From assembly GCA_947624465.1 (NCBI GenBank), contig CANQKJ010000008.1:1-24183 (forward strand): a stretch of DNA of 24,183 nucleotides, read 5' to 3'. The translations under genes and the position numbers were made by a program. The stretch comes from an uncultured Oscillospiraceae bacterium. Lineage in GTDB: Bacteria > Bacillota > Clostridia > Oscillospirales > Oscillospiraceae. Positions 1 through 8,380 of the stretch are shown one piece after another. The stretch's first letter is position 1, and the number at the start of each line of letters is the position of its first letter. The notes under the pieces are model-generated. The model worked only from the letters and a program-made list of their open reading frames with translations, was not told the origin of the DNA and made no database searches.

Positions 1-31
1 GCCCTCCTTTCCTTATGTAATATGTTTTGAG

Positions 32-59
32 ATTATAGAGATTACTTGCCCTTCACCAA
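32..59 (-). promoter_or_regulatory. Sigma-A type promoter for a gene left of the window
   Basis: Read on the minus strand there is TTGGTG (54-59), a 16-base spacer and a perfect TATAAT (32-37). A purine-rich AAGGAGGG ribosome site follows at 2-9, right at the window edge. This arrangement predicts a minus-strand gene whose start codon lies just outside the window, divergent from the conjugation genes. The rest of 1-192 holds no convincing gene. It is AT-rich and contains a weak inverted repeat near 93-111. Confidence 0.55.
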
Positions 60-192
60 TAGGAGAAAACAGGGGGTTTAAGCGGAACTGTTTTCAAATA
101 ATTTTTGAAATTTTTTCGGCAACCTCGAAACCGCCTTTGACCGTCTTTTTTCATTTAGAAAAGTACGATTTCATCATCCTCAAAAATTATAG

Positions 193-711
193 CCCTCCGG
201 CGGAGGTTATGGTCTGGGAGACGCCGAGTATGGAGGCAAAGATGCGCTTATCCCGGAAATCATTCCTGATTATCTCTCTGTCCAGCAGTCTGCCTTCACC
301 AGCGTTGCTGGTATGGCCTATTCCAATGGCAGCATCGGTACAGTAAAGATCCCCTCGCTGGGGTACACGCTCCCTGTCTGGGAAGGTGAGACCACTCAGA
401 ATATGAGTAAGGGACTTGGTCACTACAGCTCTACCTCAGCTTGGAACGGAAACGTCGGGATGTGTGGGCACAACAGAGGACAGGCAAAATACGTGATCGG
501 CTCCATCAAGGATCTGAAAAAGGGCGATATTATCACGTACACAACGGTCTATGGTACCCGCACTTATCGTGTCGAAACAGTACAGATCATTTCCGACACC
601 GACTGGAGCTACCTTCAGCCCACAGCCGACAACCGGCTCACCCTCACTACATGCCTGGCCAACTATCCTGAAGTTCGGGTCTGTGTGCAGGCAGTGGAAG
701 CAGCAAACTAA
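193..711 (+). pseudogene. 5'-truncated sortase (class B/D-like catalytic domain)
   Basis: Sortases are membrane-anchored cysteine transpeptidases that join LPxTG-type proteins to the wall or to each other. The frame is open from 193, after an in-frame stop at 190-192, to 711. It contains the catalytic core: His in MCGHNRG, Cys in LTLTTC and Arg in PEVRV. The spacing and the SIGTVKIPSLGYTLPVWEGE segment fit clostridial sortases. The first ATG (313) has no ribosome site and lies at the edge of the catalytic domain. The open frame before it (193-312) reads like the normal extracytoplasmic linker but has no usual start codon. No signal or membrane segment is present, so an exported sortase cannot be made from here. 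I infer a gene that lost its 5' end. If expressed from 313, it is a 132-residue cytoplasmic fragment. The family is confident, the pseudogene status fairly so. Confidence 0.7.
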
Positions 712-786
712 TCACCCATTCCCCAACTGAGGAGTGGGAAAGGGATACGTAAACTTTTTGGCGGCGTAGGTGTTTCAAATAAACCT

Positions 787-821
787 TTGACAGACGATAT
801 ATCCTTGTATTATGCTATAAT
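787..821 (+). promoter_or_regulatory. Extended -10 promoter of the SLH/adhesin block
   Basis: A consensus TTGACA occurs at 787-792 and an extended -10, TGCTATAAT, at 813-821. The TTGACA-to-TATAAT spacing (23) is too long for both to work together. Either the extended -10 acts alone, or TTGACA pairs with TATGCT (811-816, spacer 18). The ATG at 861 follows with AAAGGAG at 845-851. This is the only good plus-strand promoter I see before the surface and T4SS genes, so it may drive a long transcript. Confidence 0.55.
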
Positions 822-860
822 TGTTCAGAAATGAAATGTGAGTGAAAGGAGCATCGTACA

Positions 861-2003
861 ATGAAAGGGTTAAAGAAAACACTGCTGTTGCTGCTGTGTC
901 TGCTGCTGTGTATCAGCACAGTTTCCCCGGCTTTCGCAGCGACCGCCAAAGCGGAGTTAGATGCCGCGACAGACTATCTGGTGGAACAAGGTATCCTAAC
1001 TGGATACGGAAACGGTGATCTGGGACTTGATGACTTTTTGACACGCGCCCAGTTAGCCGCCCTTCTCACGCGCGTAGTAGGGAACCAGGAACATGTAGAC
1101 TTCGATCGAGCGTTCTATGAAGGTCAGTGCAAGCGAGCATTTTCTGATGTGCCAAACTGGGCCGGACGTTACGTAGGGTACTGTCTATCCAACAGATTGA
1201 TGATCGGGTATGGAAACGGACGGTTCGGTTCAAATGATTATGTAACGCTTGAAGCATTCTGCACCGTGATTCTGCGCTATCTTGAAATGCCGGAGACCGA
1301 CTGGAGCTATGGAACAGCGACAGTAAAGGCGGGAGCGTTGGGACTCCTTCCCGACTTGTGGCCGGGGGCTGACGCGATCTCCCGGGGTCAAATGGCGATC
1401 ATCCTCTACCGTGCAATGACCGGCAGGTACGGTGATAGTGCGGGTGCGCCCGATTTGGTCCCGAACACTGTGAGCCTCCCCTCAGACGGCAGCCAATACA
1501 TCCCCAAGGTGGGCGATGTGATCCCCTGTGGCGACGGCACCCTATACACCGTCACCGATGTCAGGCACTGGGACAACAACGCTTTCTCCAGCGGCCCGCT
1601 GCCTCCTCTGCCCACACCCACCTGTGATTGGTCCAGCTTCCCAACGGTGGAACTGCCCGCACCGGAGGCGAGACACTTTCAGGATTCCAGCGGGGACTAT
1701 CTCTATGTCCGCAACCTCTATGAGACCCGGCGGATGCAGTACACGCTGATGAACCTGGCGGGGACCAACCCGGAGACCAGCAGCGGAGGCAAGCTGCTCT
1801 ATGGGAAAAAGGGAACGCCCTACGTCCGTATCAACCTCACCATCCCGGACACCGCCCCCGCCTGGTTCTTCTGGCCTTGGCGGGACAGCGAGCTGGCCAA
1901 GCTGTTCAATTCCTGCCCGCCGGGGACCTACTCGGTAGAGGCGTGGGACTTCTACAAGGACGGGGTCTACAACCACACTGAGTACCGCATCTATGCCAAC
2001 TGA
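861..2003 (+). CDS. SLH-domain surface protein
   Basis: This is a 380-residue exported protein. Residues 1-26 form a signal peptide (two Lys, a Leu-rich core, cleavage after AFA). About three S-layer-homology domains follow, near residues 28-75, 82-145 and 146-195. They carry the ILTGYGNG and LMIGYGNGRFG turns and the TRAQLAALLTR and SRGQMAIILYR helices. SLH domains bind pyruvylated secondary wall polymers and hold proteins on the cell surface. The C-terminal half (about 200-380) is rich in Pro, Trp and Tyr, and I do not recognise it. The ATG at 861 has AAAGGAG nine bases upstream and a promoter at 787-821. A hairpin directly after the stop separates it from the adhesin gene. Its position between a sortase remnant and a sortase-type adhesin suggests a role in cell contact or in docking the adhesin, which is inference. 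Confidence 0.8.
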   Translation: MKGLKKTLLLLLCLLLCISTVSPAFAATAKAELDAATDYLVEQGILTGYGNGDLGLDDFLTRAQLAALLTRVVGNQEHVDFDRAFYEGQCKRAFSDVPNWAGRYVGYCLSNRLMIGYGNGRFGSNDYVTLEAFCTVILRYLEMPETDWSYGTATVKAGALGLLPDLWPGADAISRGQMAIILYRAMTGRYGDSAGAPDLVPNTVSLPSDGSQYIPKVGDVIPCGDGTLYTVTDVRHWDNNAFSSGPLPPLPTPTCDWSSFPTVELPAPEARHFQDSSGDYLYVRNLYETRRMQYTLMNLAGTNPETSSGGKLLYGKKGTPYVRINLTIPDTAPAWFFWPWRDSELAKLFNSCPPGTYSVEAWDFYKDGVYNHTEYRIYAN

Positions 2004-2029
2004 ATTCTAATATCACACCAACACACCCA

Positions 2030-2060
2030 GGGAGCGCCGCAAGGCGCTCCCAATTCTTTT
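2030..2060 (+). terminator. GNRA-loop hairpin between SLH and adhesin genes
   Basis: A perfect 9-bp stem GGGAGCGCC/GGCGCTCCC (2030-2038, 2043-2051) has a GCAA loop and is followed by AATTCTTTT. It looks like an intrinsic terminator, but the next ribosome site GGAGGT begins at 2061, one base after the T run. If transcription comes from upstream, it would act as an attenuator or RNA-stability element in the leader of the adhesin gene. I see no separate adhesin promoter between 2003 and 2061. Confidence 0.7.
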
Positions 2061-2075
2061 GGAGGTAAACTGCCT

Positions 2076-5000
2076 ATGAAAAAAAGACTGACGGCCCTGC
2101 TCCTTGCCTGTGTCATGGTGCTGGGCATGATCCCCTTTGCCCCCGTCGCCTCCGCTGCCGCCACGGAGCAGGAGGCCCTGGGCGAGATCAATATTTACAA
2201 TGGCGGGGTAGATTTGGACTATCTCATGATCAACGGCAAAGTCAAAGTCCAGGACTACACCTATTATCTCTATGAAAGTCCCGTGGATGGGGCTAAAAAG
2301 GAGATCCCCGCCTACTGTGTCAACCCCTATCTCTATGGCGTCTCAGAAACCGTAGGACCCGGCGAGTCCGTTAAGTATAATGCCGACGATAAAGCCAAGG
2401 ACCCCAAGATCACGGGCATCGTGGCAAACGGCTATCCGACCCGCGGCTTGACGGAATTGAAGGTCAACGATAAGTACGAGGCGTATTACGCCACCAAAAC
2501 CGCCCTTTGGTGCTACCTGCTTGCGAACTGGAACATCGGCAGCCTGGCCGTCAATCCCAATTGCGCCGACCAAGCGGCCGCCAAGCGCGTCCTGGCTGCT
2601 ACTAAGGACGTCTATTCCCGAGGTATCGGTTGGACTACGAATCTGGAAACCAACTTTACCTGCACCCCGGACAAGTCCGTGGCCTACCCGGTGACCATTG
2701 GTGGCGAGGAGTATTACCAGCAGATCTTCACCGTCACATCTGCAACCTGGATCTGCAATTACAATGTGGATGTGTCTATTGCCAAACCGAACGAGGTGCC
2801 GGAAGGGGCAAAGATCGTCGACATGGACGATAAGGAGATCACCTCCGTCACCACCAGCAAGAACGCGCCCTATTCCGGCGTGTTCAAGGTGATCTACCCC
2901 GCAAGTTCTATCCAGGGCGAGAGCGGCACCGTCCAGATCGCTCTTTCCGGCCAGGTGTACCAGTACGCCATTTTTTACAGCGTCTGCGCCGATCGGAGCA
3001 AATACGGTGACCTTCAGAATTACATGGCCACTACGGATCCTGTTGTCCCCACGCAGATCTCTGTTATGAGTACTTATGGCGACGAGACGCCTCCTCTCTC
3101 TCCCGAGGAGGAGGGCGACCCGGAACCTGAGACCGGCACCCTGCGGGTCATCAAACTTGAGACGGGCACCGAGAACCCGCTGGCAGGCGCGGTATTTGAA
3201 ATCGTGGGTCCCAACGGCGATACTATTGGCAGCTTCGCTTCCGACAGCAGCGGTGAGATTGTTTTGCCAGATGTGGCTACAGGGAATTACACCGTCACCG
3301 AGCTGTCCCCGCCCGCCGATCATCTCCTGTGCGACGGGCGCAGCCAGAACGTCACAGTCCCCGCGGGCGGCACCGGCACCTTGACCTACTACAATGACCC
3401 CTACGGCTCGCTGTCCGTGGAGAAGATCAGCAATACCGGCCAGGCCCTGGAAGGTGTCACCGTACAGATCAAACATATCGTCACCGGCGAGACCCAGTCC
3501 GCCAAGACCGGGCCGGGCGGAACGGCCTTCTTCGACAAGCTGGTGCCCGGCGCCTATGAGGTCCAAGAAACGGCCGGCATCAAGGGGTGGCAGGCCGACA
3601 CGGAGACCATCAAAACCGTGAGCGTGGTAGCCGGTGAGACCTCCACCGTCACCATGACCAACAAAGAGTTGCCCGGGCTCCGAGTATTGAAATATGATCG
3701 AAAGTCCGGGGAAATTTTGGCCGATGTCACTTTCCAGGTGTGGCGGGATGGGGAACTGCTGGGCGAATACAAAACAAACGCCCTGGGCGAAATCCTGATC
3801 ACTGATGCTCAGCCCGGAACTTATTTGGTTCAGGAAGTCCAGAGTGACGACGCCCACATCACCGAGACCACGCCCCAGCAGGTGGAGCTTCACGCCGGGG
3901 ATGGGATTAAGCAGCTCGTATTTTTCAACGACCTCAAGCCCGGATTACATCTCACGAAGGTGGATAGCGCGAACCCCTCCAAGGTCATCCCCAACGCCGT
4001 TTTTGAAATCAAATCCGTTGACGGGACCTTTGGTCCCCAGGAGTTTACGACTGGGGCGGACGGCTCCATCGATCTGTCCAAGCTCGATCCCGGTGCCTAC
4101 GTGGTGACCGAGAAGTCCTGCCCCGGATATGTGATCGACGACGCCCAGCGGATCATCCAGTTGGACGGCAACGAGAACGCCGAATTTGTCTTTACCAATT
4201 CCAAGAAACCATCCCTTGACCTGTTGAAGGTCAGCGCGGACGGCACTCCGCTCGCAGGCGTGTCCTTCCGCCTGGCTCGGATTGCGGACGGCACTCACTA
4301 TCTGGATCGGACGACCGATTCCAACGGCGAGATCCTCTGGGATGGTCTTGAGCCGGGTGTGTACTCTCTGGTTGAGACCGCAACCCTCGATGACCATATC
4401 ATCAGCACAAAGGAGCACCACATCGAGCTGTTCCCGGGCAAGACCAGCACCATCGTGCTGGAAAATGACCGGCGGCCCAACCTCGTCATCCACAAGCGGG
4501 ATGCGGACACCGGAGATCCGGTCCCTGACACCGTCTATTTGGTGGAATCGGCGGATGGGCACAGCGTTCAGGAGGTCAAGACCGGAGCGGACGGCACCGC
4601 CACCGTTGAAAATCTGCTGCCCGGTGTTTATCAAATCACGGAGAAGTCCGTGCCCTCGCCCTATCTGCTGGACGCGCCCAGCCAGCTTGTGACACTGTAT
4701 CCGAACAGGGACAGGCACGCATATTTTGCAAACCACAAGGCGCCTACAATCGAAATCATCAAGGAGGACTCGATCACCCATGATCGCTTAGGTAATGTAC
4801 GCTTCCAGGTGTGGTACGCTTCCAACAGCACAGCCACCGGTGAGTACAACGACCTGGGCGTGTACACGACGGATGAGAATGGCCGCATCGAGCTGGACGG
4901 GCCCACCAACGGGCTCCGGGACGGCTGGTTCCGTGTCAAGGAGTTGGAGCCCCCCAAGGGCTATTCCATCAAGGACAGCGACACTCAGGAGGCGTTTATC

Positions 5001-7901
5001 GAGGCAGGCAAGGGGCATACCTTCTACTTCCAAAATACACCATTGAGTGCCATCGTGGTGTGGAAGTATGACGATGTGACCTCTGAGGCCATCGAGGGCT
5101 GCACCTTCCGCGTGTCTTACCTGGGCGGTGATACCTCCGGCACAGGCGGCACCGTCATCGGGACCTATCGGACCTCCGCCAACGGAAGCTTTACCGTGAC
5201 GGGACTTCAGGCAGGGTACTATATCATCGAGGAGATCTCCAGTGACTTTGACCATGTGATTTCCTCTTCGCCCCAGACCGTCTACATCTCCGGGAAAGAT
5301 CAAGATGTCGTACAGGTGTTCTTTGGCAATACGCCAAAAGGTTCTCTGCTCATCCGTAAGGTGTGCAGTGTCAACCCCTCTGTCACGCTCCAGGACGCCG
5401 AATTCAAGGTGACCTATGCGGACGGTTCTGTGATCGGCGAGAGCAACGGCATCTACCGCTCCGACGAAAACGGCGAAGTCCGTATCGACGGCCTGATCCC
5501 CGGCAAGAGCGTGGTGATCACTGAGACCCGCGCCCCGGATGGTTATCTCATCGACACCCAGAGCCAGACCGTCGTGATCCAGGCTGGGAAAACGGTGAGC
5601 GTCACCATGAAAAACCAGCCCAAGGGGCAGCTCGTCCTGCAGAAGCGGGATAGCGTGACCGGCCAGCCCTTAGCCGGTGCTGAATTCCGCATTACTACTG
5701 CCGCTGGCTGCGAGGTGGGGCTGAACGGTGTGATCGGCACCAGCACACTGACCCAAAACGGGCTGTTTACGACCGATTCGAATGGCGAGATCCGCATTTC
5801 CAACCTGGCGCCCGGCACTTATGTACTGACTGAAACCAGGGCGCCGGATGGCTACCTGATGGACAGCCCCAGCACCAACGTGGTCATCGGGGCCAATGGC
5901 GACACCCAGACCGTGGTGGTGACCAACACACCCCTGGGTGGATTGCTGATCAAGAAAATGGATTCTGTGACGAAAGCGCCGTTAAGTGATGTGACCGTAA
6001 AAGTGACCAGGCCGGACGTCAGCGTGGTGGGAACCTCCAATGGCGAATACCGCACCGATGAACAGGGCTTCATCTCGATCCCTGACCTGGCCCCCGGTGC
6101 TTATATCGTGCAGGAAGTCAAGGCCAGACCGGGCTATCTGCTGGACGACACCCCCAAAACCATCGAGATCAAGGATCACCAGCTCTACACCCTGGAGCTG
6201 TTCAACCAGCCGCTGGGTAATTTGATTATCCAGAAACTGGACGGTTCCAACCGTAAAACACCGCTTGAAGGGGTGCAGTTCAAAATCACTTGCGCCGATG
6301 GCTCCTACCTGCCTGATGAGGGTGGGAAGCTGTCCTCCAATGGCCTGTATTTCACCAATAAGGATGGGCAGATCATTCTCTCCGGGGTAACTGGAACGAT
6401 CGTGGTGACCGAGGAGGCCACCATTGATGGCTATACCATTGACCCCAATACCCGCTCTCAGACTGTTGTGGTCAACCCGGGTGATACGCAGACGTTGTAT
6501 TTTTACAACGATCCTGTGGGCGGCATCGAGCTGCTCAAGGTCAGCGAGGCCGACAAGACCGAGCGGATTCCCAACGTAACCTTCGAGATCAGAAAGATGG
6601 ATGACGCCCTGGTGGACACAATCACCACAGACAAGGACGGCCGGGCCTTCCTGTCTTTGGAGGATGGGTCCTATTATGCCGTCGAAATCGAGGCGCCAAA
6701 AGAGTTCAAAGTGGACCCCACCCCCATCTATTTTGAGATCAAGGACGGGAAGACGGTCACGAAGACAGTGACCAACAAGCCCTATTCCGGAATCCTGATC
6801 CACAAAACCGACAGCGTGACTGGACAGGGGATCTATGCGGTCAAATTTTTGGTCTACGACGCCAACAAGAACCCCATCGGCGAGTACACCACCGATCAGG
6901 ACGGCTACATCTATATCGATGACCTGACCGTTCTTGGCAAGGGCAAGCTGTATATCCGTGAGTTGGAGGCGGCCCCCGGCTATGAGCTGGACAAGGAGTA
7001 CAAGACTGTCTACGTCCAGCCGGGCAAGACCATCGAAATCGAGTGGCAAAACACGCCCATCACCGGCCAGATCCAGGTCTATAAGTACGCCGCCGAGGCT
7101 AATGAAGTCACCGGCACGGCGGCCGGCACCCCGCTCCAGGGCGCGGTCTATGAGATCAGCGAGGCCCGCTCGGGCAAGGTGGTGGACTACATCACCACGG
7201 ACGCCCGCGGCATCGCCGCCTCCAAGCCGCTCCCCCTGGGCCGGTATAAGATCACCGAGGTGACCGCTCCGGCCTACTGGCAGCTCGACAGCACGGTCCA
7301 TGACATCACACTGGAATACGCGGGGCAAATCATCAAGCTGTCTTCCCATGACAAGGCCGCAGACCTTGGGGTTACCATCGATAAAATCGGCAACGCAAAA
7401 GTACTGGTCGGAAACCAGATGCGGTATGATATTTCAGTGGCCAACACCTCTAACGTGGCGCTGGAGTCCTTTTTCTGGCACGACAGGATTCCCACAGACG
7501 CAGTTCGGGCGGTGACGCTGACCACTGGCACCTACAGTTTCAGGCTGAATTATCGTGTACTGTATAAAACCAATCTCATGTCTGACTACCGTGTGCTGGC
7601 CTCCAACCTGCTGACTACCAACAGCTATGTGTTCGGATTGTCCGCCCTGCCCATGCAGGCAGGAGAGTATGTAACAGACATCTACTTTGACTTTGGAAGG
7701 GTGCCCGTTGGGTTCCAAAGCAAGACGAAGCCGACGCTGACTGTTAATGTCCTGGGGACTCTTCCGGCTAATTATCGGATCATCAACTGGGCCGATGTCG
7801 GTGGAAAATACCAAGACACCTGGCAGACGGCAACGGACGGCTGGACCACCATTGTTGTGAGACTGACAGGCGATCCCACCCTTCCCAAAACCGGATATTA
7901 A
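2076..7901 (+). CDS. Giant Cna-B repeat adhesin with thioester-like head and LPKTG end
   Basis: This is a 1941-residue secreted SpaA/Cna-B family adhesin. Residues 1-27 form a signal peptide (MKKRLTALLLACV, cleavage near ASA). Residues about 30-330 resemble a thioester adhesion domain, with PAYCVNP (Cys81) and a TKTALW segment (138-146 region). A Pro/Glu linker leads to about 15 tandem Cna-B domains, roughly residues 354-1755. Each has the KxD/KxS start strand, GxxF, a DGxI-type turn, PGxYxxxE and a final NxP. Cna-B domains normally form internal Lys-Asn isopeptide bonds that make stiff stalks. A different C-terminal domain (about 1756-1930) resembles a DUF11-like beta domain. The protein ends in LPKTGY with no membrane helix or basic tail. 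The ATG has GGAGGT nine bases upstream. In an ICE, such a protein most likely aids attachment to recipient or host surfaces. Confidence 0.88.
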   Translation: MKKRLTALLLACVMVLGMIPFAPVASAAATEQEALGEINIYNGGVDLDYLMINGKVKVQDYTYYLYESPVDGAKKEIPAYCVNPYLYGVSETVGPGESVKYNADDKAKDPKITGIVANGYPTRGLTELKVNDKYEAYYATKTALWCYLLANWNIGSLAVNPNCADQAAAKRVLAATKDVYSRGIGWTTNLETNFTCTPDKSVAYPVTIGGEEYYQQIFTVTSATWICNYNVDVSIAKPNEVPEGAKIVDMDDKEITSVTTSKNAPYSGVFKVIYPASSIQGESGTVQIALSGQVYQYAIFYSVCADRSKYGDLQNYMATTDPVVPTQISVMSTYGDETPPLSPEEEGDPEPETGTLRVIKLETGTENPLAGAVFEIVGPNGDTIGSFASDSSGEIVLPDVATGNYTVTELSPPADHLLCDGRSQNVTVPAGGTGTLTYYNDPYGSLSVEKISNTGQALEGVTVQIKHIVTGETQSAKTGPGGTAFFDKLVPGAYEVQETAGIKGWQADTETIKTVSVVAGETSTVTMTNKELPGLRVLKYDRKSGEILADVTFQVWRDGELLGEYKTNALGEILITDAQPGTYLVQEVQSDDAHITETTPQQVELHAGDGIKQLVFFNDLKPGLHLTKVDSANPSKVIPNAVFEIKSVDGTFGPQEFTTGADGSIDLSKLDPGAYVVTEKSCPGYVIDDAQRIIQLDGNENAEFVFTNSKKPSLDLLKVSADGTPLAGVSFRLARIADGTHYLDRTTDSNGEILWDGLEPGVYSLVETATLDDHIISTKEHHIELFPGKTSTIVLENDRRPNLVIHKRDADTGDPVPDTVYLVESADGHSVQEVKTGADGTATVENLLPGVYQITEKSVPSPYLLDAPSQLVTLYPNRDRHAYFANHKAPTIEIIKEDSITHDRLGNVRFQVWYASNSTATGEYNDLGVYTTDENGRIELDGPTNGLRDGWFRVKELEPPKGYSIKDSDTQEAFIEAGKGHTFYFQNTPLSAIVVWKYDDVTSEAIEGCTFRVSYLGGDTSGTGGTVIGTYRTSANGSFTVTGLQAGYYIIEEISSDFDHVISSSPQTVYISGKDQDVVQVFFGNTPKGSLLIRKVCSVNPSVTLQDAEFKVTYADGSVIGESNGIYRSDENGEVRIDGLIPGKSVVITETRAPDGYLIDTQSQTVVIQAGKTVSVTMKNQPKGQLVLQKRDSVTGQPLAGAEFRITTAAGCEVGLNGVIGTSTLTQNGLFTTDSNGEIRISNLAPGTYVLTETRAPDGYLMDSPSTNVVIGANGDTQTVVVTNTPLGGLLIKKMDSVTKAPLSDVTVKVTRPDVSVVGTSNGEYRTDEQGFISIPDLAPGAYIVQEVKARPGYLLDDTPKTIEIKDHQLYTLELFNQPLGNLIIQKLDGSNRKTPLEGVQFKITCADGSYLPDEGGKLSSNGLYFTNKDGQIILSGVTGTIVVTEEATIDGYTIDPNTRSQTVVVNPGDTQTLYFYNDPVGGIELLKVSEADKTERIPNVTFEIRKMDDALVDTITTDKDGRAFLSLEDGSYYAVEIEAPKEFKVDPTPIYFEIKDGKTVTKTVTNKPYSGILIHKTDSVTGQGIYAVKFLVYDANKNPIGEYTTDQDGYIYIDDLTVLGKGKLYIRELEAAPGYELDKEYKTVYVQPGKTIEIEWQNTPITGQIQVYKYAAEANEVTGTAAGTPLQGAVYEISEARSGKVVDYITTDARGIAASKPLPLGRYKITEVTAPAYWQLDSTVHDITLEYAGQIIKLSSHDKAADLGVTIDKIGNAKVLVGNQMRYDISVANTSNVALESFFWHDRIPTDAVRAVTLTTGTYSFRLNYRVLYKTNLMSDYRVLASNLLTTNSYVFGLSALPMQAGEYVTDIYFDFGRVPVGFQSKTKPTLTVNVLGTLPANYRIINWADVGGKYQDTWQTATDGWTTIVVRLTGDPTLPKTGY

Positions 7902-7909
7902 CCAACATC

Positions 7910-7940
7910 GGGGACGGCTCGAAAGAGCCGTCCCCAGTTT
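7910..7940 (+). terminator. GNRA-loop hairpin between adhesin and T4SS genes
   Basis: A perfect 11-bp stem GGGGACGGCTC/GAGCCGTCCCC (7910-7920, 7925-7935) has a GAAA loop and is followed by AGTTTT. It starts eight bases after the adhesin stop, and the next ribosome site (AGGAGG, 7945-7950) follows at once. I see no promoter after it, so it is probably a partial terminator or processing signal that lowers T4SS expression relative to the adhesin. Confidence 0.72.
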
Positions 7941-7956
7941 TAACAGGAGGTCACAC

Positions 7957-8346
7957 ATGATGAATCACACAGAAAAAGTGTGGAGCCGAATGGGCTCTAA
8001 GCTCTCTCGCTGGTATAGCAAACTTATGACTGTGGTGATCCTGGCTGCCGCGCTGTTGCTCCCGGCATATGCCGCGGAGGATATGTGGACCGTAGCCAAC
8101 CGCATTATCATTGACGTTTACAACCACATCGCAGGGATCAGCACGGTGCTGGCAGGGCTTATGTCTGCCGTTGCGGTGATCGGAGCGAAACTTTCCAATA
8201 ATCAGCATAAGACTGACCAGGCCTGGGACTGGCTCAAGCGCATCTGGATTGCCTGGGTCATTATCAATGGCATCGGTGCCTTTATCGCCTATGTCACGCC
8301 GCTGTTCTCCGGGCTGAACACCCTTACTCCCGGGACAGGCGGTTAA
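7957..8346 (+). CDS. VirB2-like pilin / small T4SS membrane protein
   Basis: This 129-residue protein has a basic N-terminus, a hydrophobic stretch VVILAAALLLPAYA (about residues 26-40) with a possible cleavage after AYA, and two further membrane helices (about 55-75 and 92-113). They are separated by a short polar loop, NNQHKTDQ. The size, the signal sequence, the two hydrophobic helices and the position just before a VirB6-like gene match VirB2/TrbC-type subunits of Gram-positive conjugation systems. It has no enzyme motif. The first ATG (7957) has AGGAGG six bases upstream; a second ATG follows directly. The role is inferred from topology and context, because VirB2 proteins vary strongly in sequence. 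Confidence 0.6.
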   Translation: MMNHTEKVWSRMGSKLSRWYSKLMTVVILAAALLLPAYAAEDMWTVANRIIIDVYNHIAGISTVLAGLMSAVAVIGAKLSNNQHKTDQAWDWLKRIWIAWVIINGIGAFIAYVTPLFSGLNTLTPGTGG

Positions 8347-8380
8347 GTAGAGACCAGCTCCGGCGAAAGGAGGTGGCAGC

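Noticed and set aside
202..216. GGAGGT followed by CTG as a start for the sortase frame
   Set aside because: CTG starts are rare, and the product would still lack the signal anchor. The GGAGGT is explained by the Gly-rich linker codons.
716..758. Possible terminator after the sortase remnant (CCCATTCCCC/AGTGGGAA then TTTTT)
   Set aside because: The stem is short with mismatches and the T run is far from it. It is too weak to list as a feature.
2343..3893. A 516-codon minus-strand frame, and similar ones at 3945-4781 and 5982-7349, opposite the adhesin
   Set aside because: These are shadows of the repetitive GC-rich adhesin gene. Their protein sequence is low in recognisable features and there are no start signals.
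3136..7345. Tandem repeats as a possible CRISPR array or satellite
   Set aside because: The periodicity is about 270-300 bases in one coding frame and corresponds to Cna-B protein domains with diverged DNA.
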